A stretch of DNA of 64,000 nucleotides from Frateuria edaphi (lineage in GTDB: Bacteria; Pseudomonadota; Gammaproteobacteria; Xanthomonadales; Rhodanobacteraceae), in NCBI RefSeq assembly GCF_021117405.1, contig NZ_CP088251.1, forward strand, positions 620,001 through 684,000, written 5' to 3'. Of the stretch, positions 16,369 to 25,756 are shown in pieces (the first letter of the stretch is position 1; every line of letters begins with the position of its first letter). The position numbers and the translations under genes were made by a program. The notes under the pieces were generated by a model that saw only the letters and a program-made list of their open reading frames with translations, had not been told where the DNA came from and searched no databases.

Positions 16369-17726
16369 TGCGCATCGCCGACCTGGCCGGCCAGCGCGTG
16401 GCCATCTGGGGCTTCGGCCGCGAGGGCAGGGCGGCGATTGCGGCCTTGCACGCACGCCTGCCGCAGATGCCGCTCACGCTCTTCTGCGGCGCCGCGGAGG
16501 TGGCCGCGGCGCAGGCGTTCGATCCGGCGTTACTGGTGCGCGCCGAGGAGCCCGACGCGGTCGCGCTGGGCGGCTTCGACGTGGTGGTGAAATCGCCGGG
16601 CATTTCCGCCTACAAGCCGGCGCTGCTCGGTGCACAGGCCAGCGGCACGCGCTTCACCTCCGGTACCGCGTTGTGGTTTGCCGAGCAGCCACAGGCGCCG
16701 GTGGTGGCGGTGACCGGCACCAAGGGCAAGAGCACGACCACGGCGTTGATCGCGCATCTGGCCCGGTCGCTGGGCGTGCGTACGGCGCTGGCCGGCAATA
16801 TCGGGCTACCGCTGCTGGAACTGCTCGACGTACAGGCGCAGCTGTGGGCAGTGGAGCTGTCCAGTTTCCAGACCAGCGAGGCAGGGCCGCTGCCGCTGGG
16901 CGTGATCACCAGCCTGTACGAGGAACACCTCGACTGGCACGGCTCGCGCGAGCGCTATGTCACCGACAAGCTCAAGCTCGCGCGGGCGGCGCGCACGCTG
17001 CTGGTGAACGGCATGCAGGAGACGCTGCTCGATCACACGGCGGAGCACCCGCGGCGCGTGCTGTTCGGGACGCCCGAGGGTTGGCACGTGGACGATGGGT
17101 TCATCCGGCGCGGCGGCGAGCGCATCTTCGACACGGCCAGGCTGCCGGTGCCCGGCCAGCACAACGCGCTCAACGCCTGCGCTGCGCTGGCCGCGCTGGA
17201 GACGATGGGGCACGACGCGCGCGCAGCGGCGCCGGCGCTGGCGCATTTCCACGCACTGCCGCACCGCCTGCAACCGCTGGGCGAGCGCGACGGCCGCTCG
17301 TGGATCAACGACTCGATCAGCACCACGCCGCAGGCGACGCTGGCGGCCCTGGCGAGCCTGGAGGGGCGCGAGGTCACCGTCATCGTGGGTGGGCACGATC
17401 GCGGGCTGGACTGGTCGGAGTTCGTCGAAGCGGTGAGCGACCAGGCCGGCCTGGCGATCGTGGCGCAGGGTGCCAACGGGCCGCGCATCGCCTCGGCGCT
17501 GGGCGAAGCCCAAGCGGTGGGCGAGGTCGTGCTGGTGGCTTCGCTTGACGAGGCGGTGGAACGGGCCAGGGCATTGACGCCCGCGGGCGGCGTGGTGCTG
17601 CTGTCGCCCGGCGCGCCGAGTTTCGACCAGTTCCACGACTACGCCGAACGTGGCCGGCGCTTTGCCGAACTGGCCGGATTCGATGGTCAGGCGATCAGCG
17701 GCATCGAAGGACTTGGCGTCGCCTGA
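16368..17726 (+). CDS. murD2: UDP-N-acetylmuramoyl-L-alanine--L-glutamate ligase MurD2
   Basis: A 452-residue Mur ligase that, in the Xanthomonas pathway, joins L-Glu (not D-Glu) to UDP-MurNAc-L-Ala. The ATP-binding loop is VTGTKGKSTTTALIAHL near residue 115. The acidic/histidine ligase motif follows (YEEHLDWHGS), then NDSISTTPQAT and GGHDRGLD of the C-terminal domain. The N-terminal IWGFGREGRAAI is the UDP-binding Rossmann-like part. It immediately follows murL with an ATGA-type overlap, so product and substrate enzymes are made together. Confidence 0.88.
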   Translation: MRIADLAGQRVAIWGFGREGRAAIAALHARLPQMPLTLFCGAAEVAAAQAFDPALLVRAEEPDAVALGGFDVVVKSPGISAYKPALLGAQASGTRFTSGTALWFAEQPQAPVVAVTGTKGKSTTTALIAHLARSLGVRTALAGNIGLPLLELLDVQAQLWAVELSSFQTSEAGPLPLGVITSLYEEHLDWHGSRERYVTDKLKLARAARTLLVNGMQETLLDHTAEHPRRVLFGTPEGWHVDDGFIRRGGERIFDTARLPVPGQHNALNACAALAALETMGHDARAAAPALAHFHALPHRLQPLGERDGRSWINDSISTTPQATLAALASLEGREVTVIVGGHDRGLDWSEFVEAVSDQAGLAIVAQGANGPRIASALGEAQAVGEVVLVASLDEAVERARALTPAGGVVLLSPGAPSFDQFHDYAERGRRFAELAGFDGQAISGIEGLGVA

Positions 17727-17903
17727 ACGGATGCGGGAGCACTTCGATCGGCCTTCGACCTACCTTGGGGTGAACGCCCAGTCGCCGACGTCGGAGCGAC
17801 AGCGCCAGGTTTGCTTCCCCGTCGGGAGAGGGCCGACAAGCGTGTGGGAATTCGGGCAAAGCGGCGTGCCAGGCATCGCCGCCAACCGGGTCGCGAGGTC
17901 GCG

Positions 17904-18191
17904 CTAGCCCTCCGATTCCCTGCCCTTGTTCACCAGGTCGCGGACGCGATGACCACCCTTGGTGCCCAATTCCGAGTAACCCTCGGAACCGAGCTCCTCC
18001 TTGCGGGCCTCGCCGCCCTTCTTGCCGAGCGCCGAATAGCCTTCCGGTCCCAGCTGGCTCTTGCGCGTCTCGCCGCCTTTCTTGCCCATCTGCGAGTAGC
18101 CCTCGGGACCGAGCTGTTCCTTGCGGATCTCGCCGCCCCTCTGGCCGGCCTCGCGCACGGTCATGTTGCCGGTGTTCTTGTTGCTTGCCAT
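17904..18191 (-). CDS. KGG-repeat stress protein (three repeats)
   Basis: A 95-residue hydrophilic protein with three units of the form LGPEGYSxxGxKGGExRK (about residues 26-85) and an end [17 protein letters not shown]. The motif is the KGG, or stress-induced bacterial acidophilic, repeat, found in small general-stress proteins such as E. coli YciG; the biochemical role is unsettled. It is one of four related genes in 1.7 kb on the same strand, which share a common start MTVREAGQ(R/K)GGEIRK. Promoters are not obvious. Confidence 0.85.
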   Translation of the reverse strand: MASNKNTGNMTVREAGQRGGEIRKEQLGPEGYSQMGKKGGETRKSQLGPEGYSALGKKGGEARKEELGSEGYSELGTKGGHRVRDLVNKGRESEG

Positions 18192-18337
18192 GGTTCGCAC
18201 CTCTCGGTTGGCAGTAGTTGGGTGGAGCCCACGCGGGCTCCAATGGTTCCGGTGTCCGGGATGCCTGCCGCGTCGACCCGCTCGCCCGCGTGGCGGCCTC
18301 ATCGGCGGATTCCGTGGCGGACAGCATGCCGACGGGG

Positions 18338-18544
18338 TTACTCCACGTCGCCGTAGCCCTTCATCACCTCCTGCGGACCGCCATAGTTGTCCCCGGGCAA
18401 CTCGCGGAGGGTCCGCATCACCTCCTCGGGCGCGTCATTGCGGCGCGCGGCGTCGATCAGATCCCGCTTCCCGGCCGGGTACTCCACGCCAGACAGATAC
18501 TTCTGCACGTTGGCGGGCGAATTGCCTCCCAAACCTCGTGTCAT
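18338..18544 (-). CDS. DUF2795-like small protein
   Basis: A 68-residue protein ([20 protein letters not shown] then [20 protein letters not shown]) that resembles DUF2795, a small helical domain often encoded next to stress genes. The pattern is a helix-turn arrangement with a conserved YP-x-GK-x-DLI-x-A-x-R segment. It lies between two KGG-repeat genes on the same strand, with 15 bases to the next one upstream, and probably belongs to the same stress regulon. Function unknown. Confidence 0.75.
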   Translation of the reverse strand: MTRGLGGNSPANVQKYLSGVEYPAGKRDLIDAARRNDAPEEVMRTLRELPGDNYGGPQEVMKGYGDVE

Positions 18545-18559
18545 GGTGAACCTCCGCGA

Positions 18560-18883
18560 TTACTCGCCGTTCTCGGATTCCTTGCCCTTGTTGATCAGGT
18601 CGCGCACGCGCTGCCCGCCCTTGGCGCCCAGTTCGGAATAGCCTTCCGGACCGAGCTGTTCCTTGCGGGTTTCGCCGCCTTCACGGCCGATTTCGCTCAT
18701 CGCGTTCGGGCCACGCTGCTCGCGCAAGGCCTCCACGCCCTGGTGGCCGAGGTCCGAATAGCCCCCGGGACCGAGCTGTCCCTTGCGGATCTCGCCGCCC
18801 CTCTGGCCGGCTTCACGCACGGTCATGTCGCCGCTGCCTCTGGGACTGGATGGGGTGTGGTTGTTGCGTTCGTTGTTTGCCAT
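18560..18883 (-). CDS. KGG-repeat stress protein with a degenerate central repeat
   Basis: A 107-residue member of the local KGG set. The first and last units are good ([17 protein letters not shown], then [21 protein letters not shown]), but the middle has drifted ([20 protein letters not shown]). It has a short Asn- and Ser-rich N-terminus and ends KGKESENGE. Fifteen bases separate it from the DUF2795 gene. At DNA level its first 40 codons closely match those of the genes at 18191 and 19305, as expected for recent duplication or conversion. Confidence 0.82.
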   Translation of the reverse strand: MANNERNNHTPSSPRGSGDMTVREAGQRGGEIRKGQLGPGGYSDLGHQGVEALREQRGPNAMSEIGREGGETRKEQLGPEGYSELGAKGGQRVRDLINKGKESENGE

Positions 18884-19071
18884 GGTCTGTCTCCGGGTTG
18901 ATGGGAGCGCCCGCCAGGGGCTGGGCATGCGTTGCAACCCGTATGCCACTGCGCAAGAAGCCAAGCCGCGCCGGTTGCGGGCCGGGAGGCGGATGGCGGG
19001 GCGTGTAATTTGCGCCTGCCGGTGGAAAGAACTGCCAGCCTTGCGCGCGTGGGTGGAGCGCCTGCCTGGTG

Positions 19072-19305
19072 TCAGTTGCCCTCGCTCTGCTTGCCCTTGT
19101 TGATCAGGTCGCGGACGCGGTGGCCGCCCTTCGTACCGAGTGCCGAGTAACCCTCGGATCCCAGTGCCTCCCGGCGTGCTTCGCCGCCTTTCCTGCCGAT
19201 CGCCGAATAGCCTTCGGGACCGAGCTGTGCCTTGCGGATCTCGCCGCCCTTCTGGCCGGCTTCGCGGACGGTCATGCCGCCCCTGTCGTCGTTCTGGTGC
19301 TTCAT
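19072..19305 (-). CDS. KGG-repeat stress protein (two repeats)
   Basis: A 77-residue protein: [20 protein letters not shown], then [20 protein letters not shown] and the end [19 protein letters not shown]. An AGGAG site lies eight bases before ATG 19305. It is shorter by one unit than the copy at 17904-18191, showing that repeat number varies between paralogues. Expected to be cytosolic and induced by stress or stationary phase, as for YciG-type proteins; this is inferred from the family. Confidence 0.82.
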   Translation of the reverse strand: MKHQNDDRGGMTVREAGQKGGEIRKAQLGPEGYSAIGRKGGEARREALGSEGYSALGTKGGHRVRDLINKGKQSEGN

Positions 19306-19362
19306 GCCCGTCTCCTGGCTTCGATGCGAAGGAAGTGCGGTGGTGGTCGCCATGCAGGCCGA

Positions 19363-19545
19363 TCAGTGGCGGCGGCCGTCGCGGTCCTCGGCCTCGCGGC
19401 CCTTTTCGACCAGCTCGCGTTCGCGCTGCCCGCCCTTGTGGCCGCCCTTCTGGCCGGCCTCGCGGACGGTCATGTCGCCCCTGCCGCTGCCATGGGCCTG
19501 TTTCGAAGGTTGCTGGTCGCGCTCGTTTTGCTGTCTGTCTCTCAT
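19363..19545 (-). CDS. Minimal KGG-type stress protein
   Basis: A 60-residue, very polar protein with the shared block [16 protein letters not shown] followed directly by [17 protein letters not shown]. The central EGYS units seen in its neighbours are absent, so only the N- and C-terminal ends of the repeat architecture remain. It is the most upstream gene of the KGG cluster and ends 57 bases before the next gene. It is not in doubt as a relative, but could be non-functional. Confidence 0.7.
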   Translation of the reverse strand: MRDRQQNERDQQPSKQAHGSGRGDMTVREAGQKGGHKGGQRERELVEKGREAEDRDGRRH

Positions 19546-19997
19546 CGGTCGGCTCCCGTGGTGGATCGTGGTGGCTGTTGCCTGCGCCCTGATCGCCGTG
19601 CTGTCCGGCCTGGCGGGATCGCTGACCAGCTCCCGCGCGTGATGACCGGCTCGAACACCAGCGCGCCGGTGTCAGGCAGCCAAGGGACTGCATCAGCGAT
19701 GCCAGAACCAGGCGTGCCGCGGGCTCCGGGGTTTCGCTGCTCGGCGCTCGGCGGGTGCCTGAAAATTTGCGTTGCCCGGGAAAGAACTACAGGCGCGACC
19801 AGGCGGGTGGCTGCGTGGTTGGCGGGCAGGGCGCCGGGCACAGCGGGCAGCAACCATGACCGCGTGACGCCGCGCCACCGGCGAGGAAGACGGGCGGCAT
19901 CGACCGCTACGGAGTGCCCGCGCGCCAAACGACATGAAGGCGGGCCACAGGATTGCCCGGGAATTGCGCGAACGAGCAGCGGCGCTTCCGGGAACGC
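19546..19997. other. Gene-free stretch between the KGG cluster and tamB
   Basis: About 450 bases hold no frame with convincing protein character; open frames here are GC-driven. The region must contain the promoter for the first KGG gene (minus strand) and the end of the tamB transcript, but no clear promoter or hairpin terminator was recognised. Confidence 0.4.
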
Positions 19998-22900
19998 TCA
20001 GCGCTCCAGCCGGTAATTGAGGCTCGCACGGCTGAATTCGGTGGCGTTCTGCACTTCGAGGTTCCAGCGCTGGCTGAGCCGGTAGCGCAGCGTGATCACC
20101 TGGCCCGGCTCGAACAGCCCTACGCCATAGCTCAGGTACAACCGCGGCGAGAGGTACTTGCCCACCGTGAAGGCCGACTCGCCGCCGAGCGCCTCATTGC
20201 TGGACACGCCGATCTCGTCGATGCCCAGCCGGCTGCCGATGCTCTTGGCCAGCAGGTCGCCGGCGGCCGAGCCGAGTGCCTGCGCCGCGGCGCCGACCAT
20301 GTCGCCCTCGCCGCCGCTGACCTGCGACAGCGGCTTGCCGGTGATCAGGTAGGAGAGCGCGTCGGACTGCTCCATCGGCGGATTGGAAAACACGGTGAGG
20401 ACCGGACGCTGCGCCGTGCCGGTGATCAGCAGTCCGACCTCCTGGCCCTCGTCGATGGTGGCGTTGGGGTTCAGGCTGCGCACCGCGCGCAGGTCCAGGC
20501 CGGGGTTGTCGATCGGCGTGCCGGCGAACAGCAGCTTGCCCGCCTCGATGTGCAGGTCCTGGCCGTAGGCCTGGTAGGTGCCGCTCACCGCGATCTGGCC
20601 CTGGCCGCGGGTGGCGCGGCCGGGTTCCTCGATCACCGTGAGCGTGCCGGCAAGCTTGCCGTCCAGGCCCTTGCCAGTCAGGTGCGCGCGGCGGCCGAGA
20701 TCGACCTTCACGCGTGCGTAGATCGGCAGCTGCGCGGCGGCGGCTTCCTGCTCGCGCTCGTCGACCACGACCACGTCGGACGATGCCTTGGTGGCGCCGC
20801 CACCGGGCAGGCGGTCGAGGTTAACGTCGGCACTGTCCAGCGCGACGTCGCCGGTGACGTGCACGCCTTGGACATCGCGCTGCACGCGCAGGTCGGGCGT
20901 GAGCACTACTTGGGCCGCGGGGATGTCGGCCACGGTCACGTTCTGGCCGGTGAGCGTGATCGCGCTGGGCGTCTGGGTGGTAAGTCCGTAGCTGCCGCCG
21001 ATCACCAGCGTGCCCTTGCCCGAGCGCACGTGGCCGTCCAGTTCCACGTGCTGCGCGTCGGGGGCGCGCAGCACCACGGTGCCGTCGGCGAGTTTGAGGC
21101 CCAGCGCGGGCACCTCGGCGGCGAATCCGTCCACGGTGGCCTGGCCGGTCACCGCCGGTTGCGCCAGCGTACCGGCGAAACCGAAGCGACCGTCGAGGCG
21201 GCCCTGCACGTTGGCCAGCTCGCTGGTGAGCAGTTCCAGCGGGGCGAGGCTGTCGAGGTTCACGGTGAGCTCGCCGCCAAGCGCCTGCGCATCGCCATCG
21301 ATGGTCACGCGGCCGTCCAGCCGTCCATCGGCATTGAGCGCGGCGTGGGCTTCCAGCTGCTGGTGGCCGGGAGCGAGCCTGGCGTCGACGGTAAGCCCGC
21401 GCCATGCCAGCAGCGGGCGTTGCGCCTGCTGGACGTAGGTGACCGATCCCTGGTCGGAGGCGAGCGTGGCCTGGCCGCTGAGCGCGCCGGCGGCGCTGCG
21501 CTTGAGCGTGCCTTCGCCATGCAGTTCGCCGTCGGCGCGCATGGGCAGGTCCGCGTAGCCGGCGGCGTTGAGCAGCAACGCCAGCGGCAGCGCCCGCAGG
21601 CGATAGCTGGCTGCCAGGTTGCCAGCCTTGTCCTGCCTGCCCTGGACGCACAGCAGCGGATCGCCGGCGGTGAGGCACAGCTGGGACAGCGCCAGCGCAC
21701 CGTCCTCGTAGTCCAGCGTGGCCGGGTCCTGCAGCCGCCAGCGCGGCAAGCCCTGGGGCTCCAGGTCCAGCCTGTCCAGAGTGCCCTTCCAGTGATGCCG
21801 GTCCAGGCTGCCATGCAGGGCGAGTTGAGCGGAGAGCTGACGGCCATTCGCGTCGAGCGTGAGCGTGTTGGCTGCCTCGGTGCCATCGGCGTGCAGCGCC
21901 AGCGTGTCGAAGGCGAGGCCGCCGAGCCAGGCGTCGCGCGCGTCGAGGTCGACATGGCCGCCCGGGCGGCTGATGTCCGGCACGTGCGCCTGCACATCGA
22001 GGCGACCGACGCGCTGGGTGCCGTAGGCGATCGTGCTGCCGTGCACTTCGGCGTCTATCCCCAGCGCGGGCTCCAGGCCGGTAACGTGCACATGCGCGTC
22101 GAGCCGACCGCCGGCGTCGGGCAGCCAGTCGGCCAGCGTCGCGATGGTCGCCTGCACCTGCACATCGTTGCGTGCGCCGGGCTTGCCTTCGACTGACAGC
22201 GTGCTGCGGCCGGAGGCAAGCGACAGCGTGCCATCCACCACTTCATTGGGCGAGAGGTGCAACTTGCCCTGGCCTCGCACGGCGCGGCCGCGCAGTCGAC
22301 CGTCGAGGCGGGCGAGATCCAGCGTCGCATCGGGGTGGCCCGAGGGCAGGGTGCCGCGGGTCGTCAGTTGCGCGTCCAGCGCGCCGTTCCAGCCGGCGAA
22401 AAGTTGGCCCGGGTCGAAGTCCTCCGCGTCGGCCGCCAACTCCCAACCGAACACCGGTTGCAGCGTGAGCGTGCCTTGCGCGTGCAGGTGCCCCTGCGGC
22501 TGGCGGACATCCAGCATGTGCAGGGCCAGCTGTTGCGGCGTGCCGTCGACGTTCACCACCAACTGCGCGAGCTTGCCGGGCGGGCCGATCGCGATGTCGC
22601 CCTGCGCGTGGAACTGCGCCGTGCTGCCACGCACGTCCAGCTGCCCATGACTGGCCAGCGGCTGGCCAGCCAGCTCGGCGGGCAGCTCCAGGTCCTGCCA
22701 TGACAGTTGCAGCGTGCCGCCGGGCGGTGTGGCGTCGAGCTGGATCTGCCCGTGCGCCTGCAGCCTGCCCTTGATCTGCGGCGAGGTGAGGGTGAGCGTC
22801 TCCAGCGCGAGGCGGCTGCGGTCGTCGCTCAGCTGCGCCTTCAGTGGGGCCAGTTGCAGGCGCCACTGGTTGAGGTCGACGGTGCCGGTGAGCGTGCCGC

Positions 22901-23744
22901 CAAGGCGGTCGCCCTTGCCGGTCAAGTCGAGCGCGAGGCTTTGCAGCGTGCCTTGGCCGAGTAGCGATGCGGGGTTGAAGCGCGGCGCCTTCAGCGCGGC
23001 TGTCCAGGGCCAGGCGCCGCCTTGTTCGAGCTGGACCTGCACATGCGCCGCCATCGGCTGGCTGAGCGCGAGGGCGAGCCTCGCGCGGGCACCGTCGCTG
23101 TGCGCCTGCAATTGGCCCGCGTAGGTGGTGTCGCCCAGCGTCCAGGCGAAGCTCGCCTGGCCGGTGCCCTGCCAGGTGCCGCCGATGGCCAGCGTGCCAT
23201 TTACGTCCGCGCGGCCCTGGGGCGAACGCAGGCGCAGCGTGCGGATGACGACGCCCTGCGCGTTCCACTGTCCGGCGAGATCCAGCGTGTCGGCGGTGAA
23301 CAGCGGCTGCTTGCCCTGGTGGATGGCGACGTCCGCCACGTGCGCCTGGTCGACCTGGATCGCCAGCGGCGGGTTGAGCGAGAGCGGGCCGCGGCTTTGT
23401 TCGTTCGGTGCGGGAGGCGGCAACGCGACATCGACGCCCTGCACGTCGAGCATATCGAGGTGCAGTTGCTTGCCGAGCAGCGGCCAGAGGCGCGCGTCCA
23501 GCCTGGCGCTGGCCACGCGTATGTCCAGGCCCTTGCCGTCGGCATAGCGCAGGCCCTTGAGCTGCAGCGGGCCGGCAAGGCTGCCGCTCGATTGCTGCAC
23601 GCTGAGTGCGCCATCGGTGAACCCGCTGGCGCGGGCGAGCGCAAAGCGCAGGCCCGCGCCGGTGCCCAGCAGCCACCACAGGCCCAGCGCCAGCAGCAGG
23701 AGCAGGACCAGCACGGCGATGCCGATGCGCTTGAGCCACTTCAT
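19998..23744 (-). CDS. tamB: Translocation and assembly module protein TamB
   Basis: A 1248-residue protein with an N-terminal membrane anchor (IAVLVLLLLLALGLWWLL, residues 9-26) and a long periplasmic body of repeating beta strands (LDVQGVDVALPPP, GTLTLQPVFGWEL and similar), ending in the conserved DUF490/TamB domain (YLSPRLYLSYGVGLFEPG, then YRLSQRWNLEVQNATEFS). TamB-type proteins form hydrophobic grooves between the inner and outer membranes and work with TamA in barrel assembly or lipid transport. Length fits the family. tamA lies upstream on the same strand with 166 bases between, so the two are likely one operon. Confidence 0.92.
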   Translation of the reverse strand: MKWLKRIGIAVLVLLLLLALGLWWLLGTGAGLRFALARASGFTDGALSVQQSSGSLAGPLQLKGLRYADGKGLDIRVASARLDARLWPLLGKQLHLDMLDVQGVDVALPPPAPNEQSRGPLSLNPPLAIQVDQAHVADVAIHQGKQPLFTADTLDLAGQWNAQGVVIRTLRLRSPQGRADVNGTLAIGGTWQGTGQASFAWTLGDTTYAGQLQAHSDGARARLALALSQPMAAHVQVQLEQGGAWPWTAALKAPRFNPASLLGQGTLQSLALDLTGKGDRLGGTLTGTVDLNQWRLQLAPLKAQLSDDRSRLALETLTLTSPQIKGRLQAHGQIQLDATPPGGTLQLSWQDLELPAELAGQPLASHGQLDVRGSTAQFHAQGDIAIGPPGKLAQLVVNVDGTPQQLALHMLDVRQPQGHLHAQGTLTLQPVFGWELAADAEDFDPGQLFAGWNGALDAQLTTRGTLPSGHPDATLDLARLDGRLRGRAVRGQGKLHLSPNEVVDGTLSLASGRSTLSVEGKPGARNDVQVQATIATLADWLPDAGGRLDAHVHVTGLEPALGIDAEVHGSTIAYGTQRVGRLDVQAHVPDISRPGGHVDLDARDAWLGGLAFDTLALHADGTEAANTLTLDANGRQLSAQLALHGSLDRHHWKGTLDRLDLEPQGLPRWRLQDPATLDYEDGALALSQLCLTAGDPLLCVQGRQDKAGNLAASYRLRALPLALLLNAAGYADLPMRADGELHGEGTLKRSAAGALSGQATLASDQGSVTYVQQAQRPLLAWRGLTVDARLAPGHQQLEAHAALNADGRLDGRVTIDGDAQALGGELTVNLDSLAPLELLTSELANVQGRLDGRFGFAGTLAQPAVTGQATVDGFAAEVPALGLKLADGTVVLRAPDAQHVELDGHVRSGKGTLVIGGSYGLTTQTPSAITLTGQNVTVADIPAAQVVLTPDLRVQRDVQGVHVTGDVALDSADVNLDRLPGGGATKASSDVVVVDEREQEAAAAQLPIYARVKVDLGRRAHLTGKGLDGKLAGTLTVIEEPGRATRGQGQIAVSGTYQAYGQDLHIEAGKLLFAGTPIDNPGLDLRAVRSLNPNATIDEGQEVGLLITGTAQRPVLTVFSNPPMEQSDALSYLITGKPLSQVSGGEGDMVGAAAQALGSAAGDLLAKSIGSRLGIDEIGVSSNEALGGESAFTVGKYLSPRLYLSYGVGLFEPGQVITLRYRLSQRWNLEVQNATEFSRASLNYRLER

Positions 23745-23811
23745 GCGCGCCGCCCGCTGTTGCCACAGCCGCGTACCACGGCGCTACGGAGCAGAAGGTC
23801 CGGCACTCGGG

Positions 23812-23880
23812 CCTTGGGCGCGGGGTTTCCCTCGCCGACCCCCGGGCACCGCCCCCCCCGCGCGGGGGAAGGACCGATGG
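23812..23880. repeat. Intergenic repeat element between tamA and tamB
   Basis: The stretch GGGGTTTCCCTCGCCGACCC and CCCCGCGCGGGGGAAGG, with an eight-C run, resembles the intergenic repeat class found at 11740 and 36596. On the minus strand it would translate as RGGRCPGVGEG, a typical sign of this class. It separates tamA from tamB. Confidence 0.5.
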
Positions 23881-23910
23881 CGTGCATTGCGTGGAGGAGG
23901 CCGGTGCGCA

Positions 23911-25668
23911 TCACAGGTCCGGTCCTATCACCACGTGCAACTGGATGCCGTGTGCATGGTCGTCGCGGATCGGCGTACCCACGTCGACGCGGATCATCCC
24001 CACCGGCGACAGCCAGCGCACGCCCAGGCCCGCACCCAGGCGCGGGCGGTAATCGGTGCCGTTGAACGCGTTGCCGGCGTCGACGAAGGCCGCCATGCCC
24101 CAGTTGCGCGTGAAGTAGTGCTCGACCTCGGTGCTCGCCACCAGCAGGTTGCGGCCGCCGATCACGCGGTCGAAGCTGTTGCGCGGGCCGATCGCCTGGT
24201 AGCCGTAACCGCGCACCGAGCGGTCGCCGCCGGCGAAGAAGCGCAGCTGCGGCGGCAGGGCGGAGAAATCGCCGGTGGAGGTGAAGCCGGCGCTGGCGCG
24301 CAGGATAAGCCGGTCGCGCTTGGTAAATGCATCGATCCACTTCGCATCGGCGGCCAGCTGGCTGAAGCGCGTGTCCGAGAGCAGCGAACCGGCGGTGCTG
24401 CGTGCGTACACGCTGAGCGACCAGCCGTGCCGCACGAACGTGGGGTTGTCGCCGTGCTTCTTCGACAGCGACGCCTCGGCGAACACCAGCTTGCTCTGGC
24501 CGCGTTCGATGCCCGGCGTGTTGTCCGGCTCGTTGCCGCGCTTGCCGACGGTGAAGGTGCCGATCAGCGCGTGCGCGCCGACGGTGCGCGTCCAGCCGCG
24601 CCACAGGTCGGTGTGGTTGCCGACCAGTTCGAGCGTGCGCGATTGCGAGGTGACCGTGTCGGCGTCGCGGAAGTTGACGCCGAAGTTGAGGCTGCGCTGC
24701 TCGCCGCCCGGCAGCGGGATCATGTACAGCGAGGACAGCGTCTTCAGCCGCTGCGCCAACACCAGCTCGTTCTTCCACTTGTGCCCGCGGCTGTTGACCC
24801 AGCGCCGCTCCAGCCCCAGGCGCACGCCGACACCGGTGTCGGTGCCGAAGAACGGGCCGCCGGTGTACACGCTGCGCTTGGCCGGTTGCAGCTCGACCTG
24901 CACGTCGACGGTGCGGCCGGTGTCGTCCACGTCCGGCCGCACGTTCACCACCGAGAAGTAGTCGGCGCCGTTGAGCGCCTGTTGCAGGCGCAGCAGATCT
25001 GTCTGGTCGAGGTAGTCGCCCTGCTTGAACGGCACGTAGCGTTCGAGGAAGCCCGGATCGAACTGCGAACCCGTGAACTGCACTGCGCCGAAGCGGTAGC
25101 GCGGACCGGCCTGCCACGCCAGGTCGACCACGGCGCTGTGGTCGGCGCGCGTCACCCGCACGGTGTGCGTGACCAGCTTCGCGCCGAGGAAGCCATTGGC
25201 GGTCAGCGCGCCGCCGACGTCGTCGCGCGCCTTCCCGTAGGCGCCGTGGTCGAGCACCTTGCCCTTGAGGCGTTCCACCGCGCGTACGGCACCCCGGACC
25301 GCAGGGATCGTCTGCGCCGCCTCGTCCAGCTTCACGTGCACCTCGGTGATGCGCACCGGCTCGCCCGGCTTCACCGTCAGCGTGACCTGCCAGTCATCCG
25401 CGCCGGTGCGGGTCAGCGCGCCCTGCACGCTGGCCTCGTAGTAGCCGTAGGGTTCCAGGGCTTCGCGCGCCTCGTCGGGCGCGTCGTCGTACAGGCGGCG
25501 GATCTGCGCGTCGCTGACCGGCCGCTTCGCGTACTGCGACAGCGTCAGGCTACCCTGCACCGCGGACTTCAGCGGATCGTCGATGCCCTTGATGGTCAAG
25601 CGCACGCCTGCGTGCGCCGCCAGCGGCAGCAGCAGGAGCAAGGCGATCAGGCGTCGGAGGCGGCGCAT
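23911..25668 (-). CDS. tamA: Outer-membrane assembly protein TamA
   Basis: A 585-residue Omp85-family protein. A signal peptide (LIALLLLLPLAAHAG) is followed by three POTRA-like domains (about residues 22-265) and a 16-strand barrel. FFAGGDRSVRGYGYQ near residue 478 is the conserved loop-6 VRGY motif that contacts the inside of the barrel. TamA is shorter than BamA and has three rather than five POTRA domains, as here. It works with TamB, encoded just downstream. The protein ends with VIGPDL rather than a terminal Phe. Confidence 0.92.
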   Translation of the reverse strand: MRRLRRLIALLLLLPLAAHAGVRLTIKGIDDPLKSAVQGSLTLSQYAKRPVSDAQIRRLYDDAPDEAREALEPYGYYEASVQGALTRTGADDWQVTLTVKPGEPVRITEVHVKLDEAAQTIPAVRGAVRAVERLKGKVLDHGAYGKARDDVGGALTANGFLGAKLVTHTVRVTRADHSAVVDLAWQAGPRYRFGAVQFTGSQFDPGFLERYVPFKQGDYLDQTDLLRLQQALNGADYFSVVNVRPDVDDTGRTVDVQVELQPAKRSVYTGGPFFGTDTGVGVRLGLERRWVNSRGHKWKNELVLAQRLKTLSSLYMIPLPGGEQRSLNFGVNFRDADTVTSQSRTLELVGNHTDLWRGWTRTVGAHALIGTFTVGKRGNEPDNTPGIERGQSKLVFAEASLSKKHGDNPTFVRHGWSLSVYARSTAGSLLSDTRFSQLAADAKWIDAFTKRDRLILRASAGFTSTGDFSALPPQLRFFAGGDRSVRGYGYQAIGPRNSFDRVIGGRNLLVASTEVEHYFTRNWGMAAFVDAGNAFNGTDYRPRLGAGLGVRWLSPVGMIRVDVGTPIRDDHAHGIQLHVVIGPDL

Positions 25669-25756
25669 GTGGTGGGGGACGTCCCTGTGCGGAGGCCTGC
25701 GGGGCGCTCCAGCTTAGCGACGGCGATGTTGCCGTCGCATAAACGTTCCTCGGGGC

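Noticed and set aside
17904-19545. Repeated DNA blocks that look at first like an array
   Set aside because: They are coding KGG units in protein genes, with no regular spacers, so not a CRISPR.
23856-23866. A C-run as a phase-variable tract
   Set aside because: It is in a non-coding gap within a repeat element and no start or frame depends on it.
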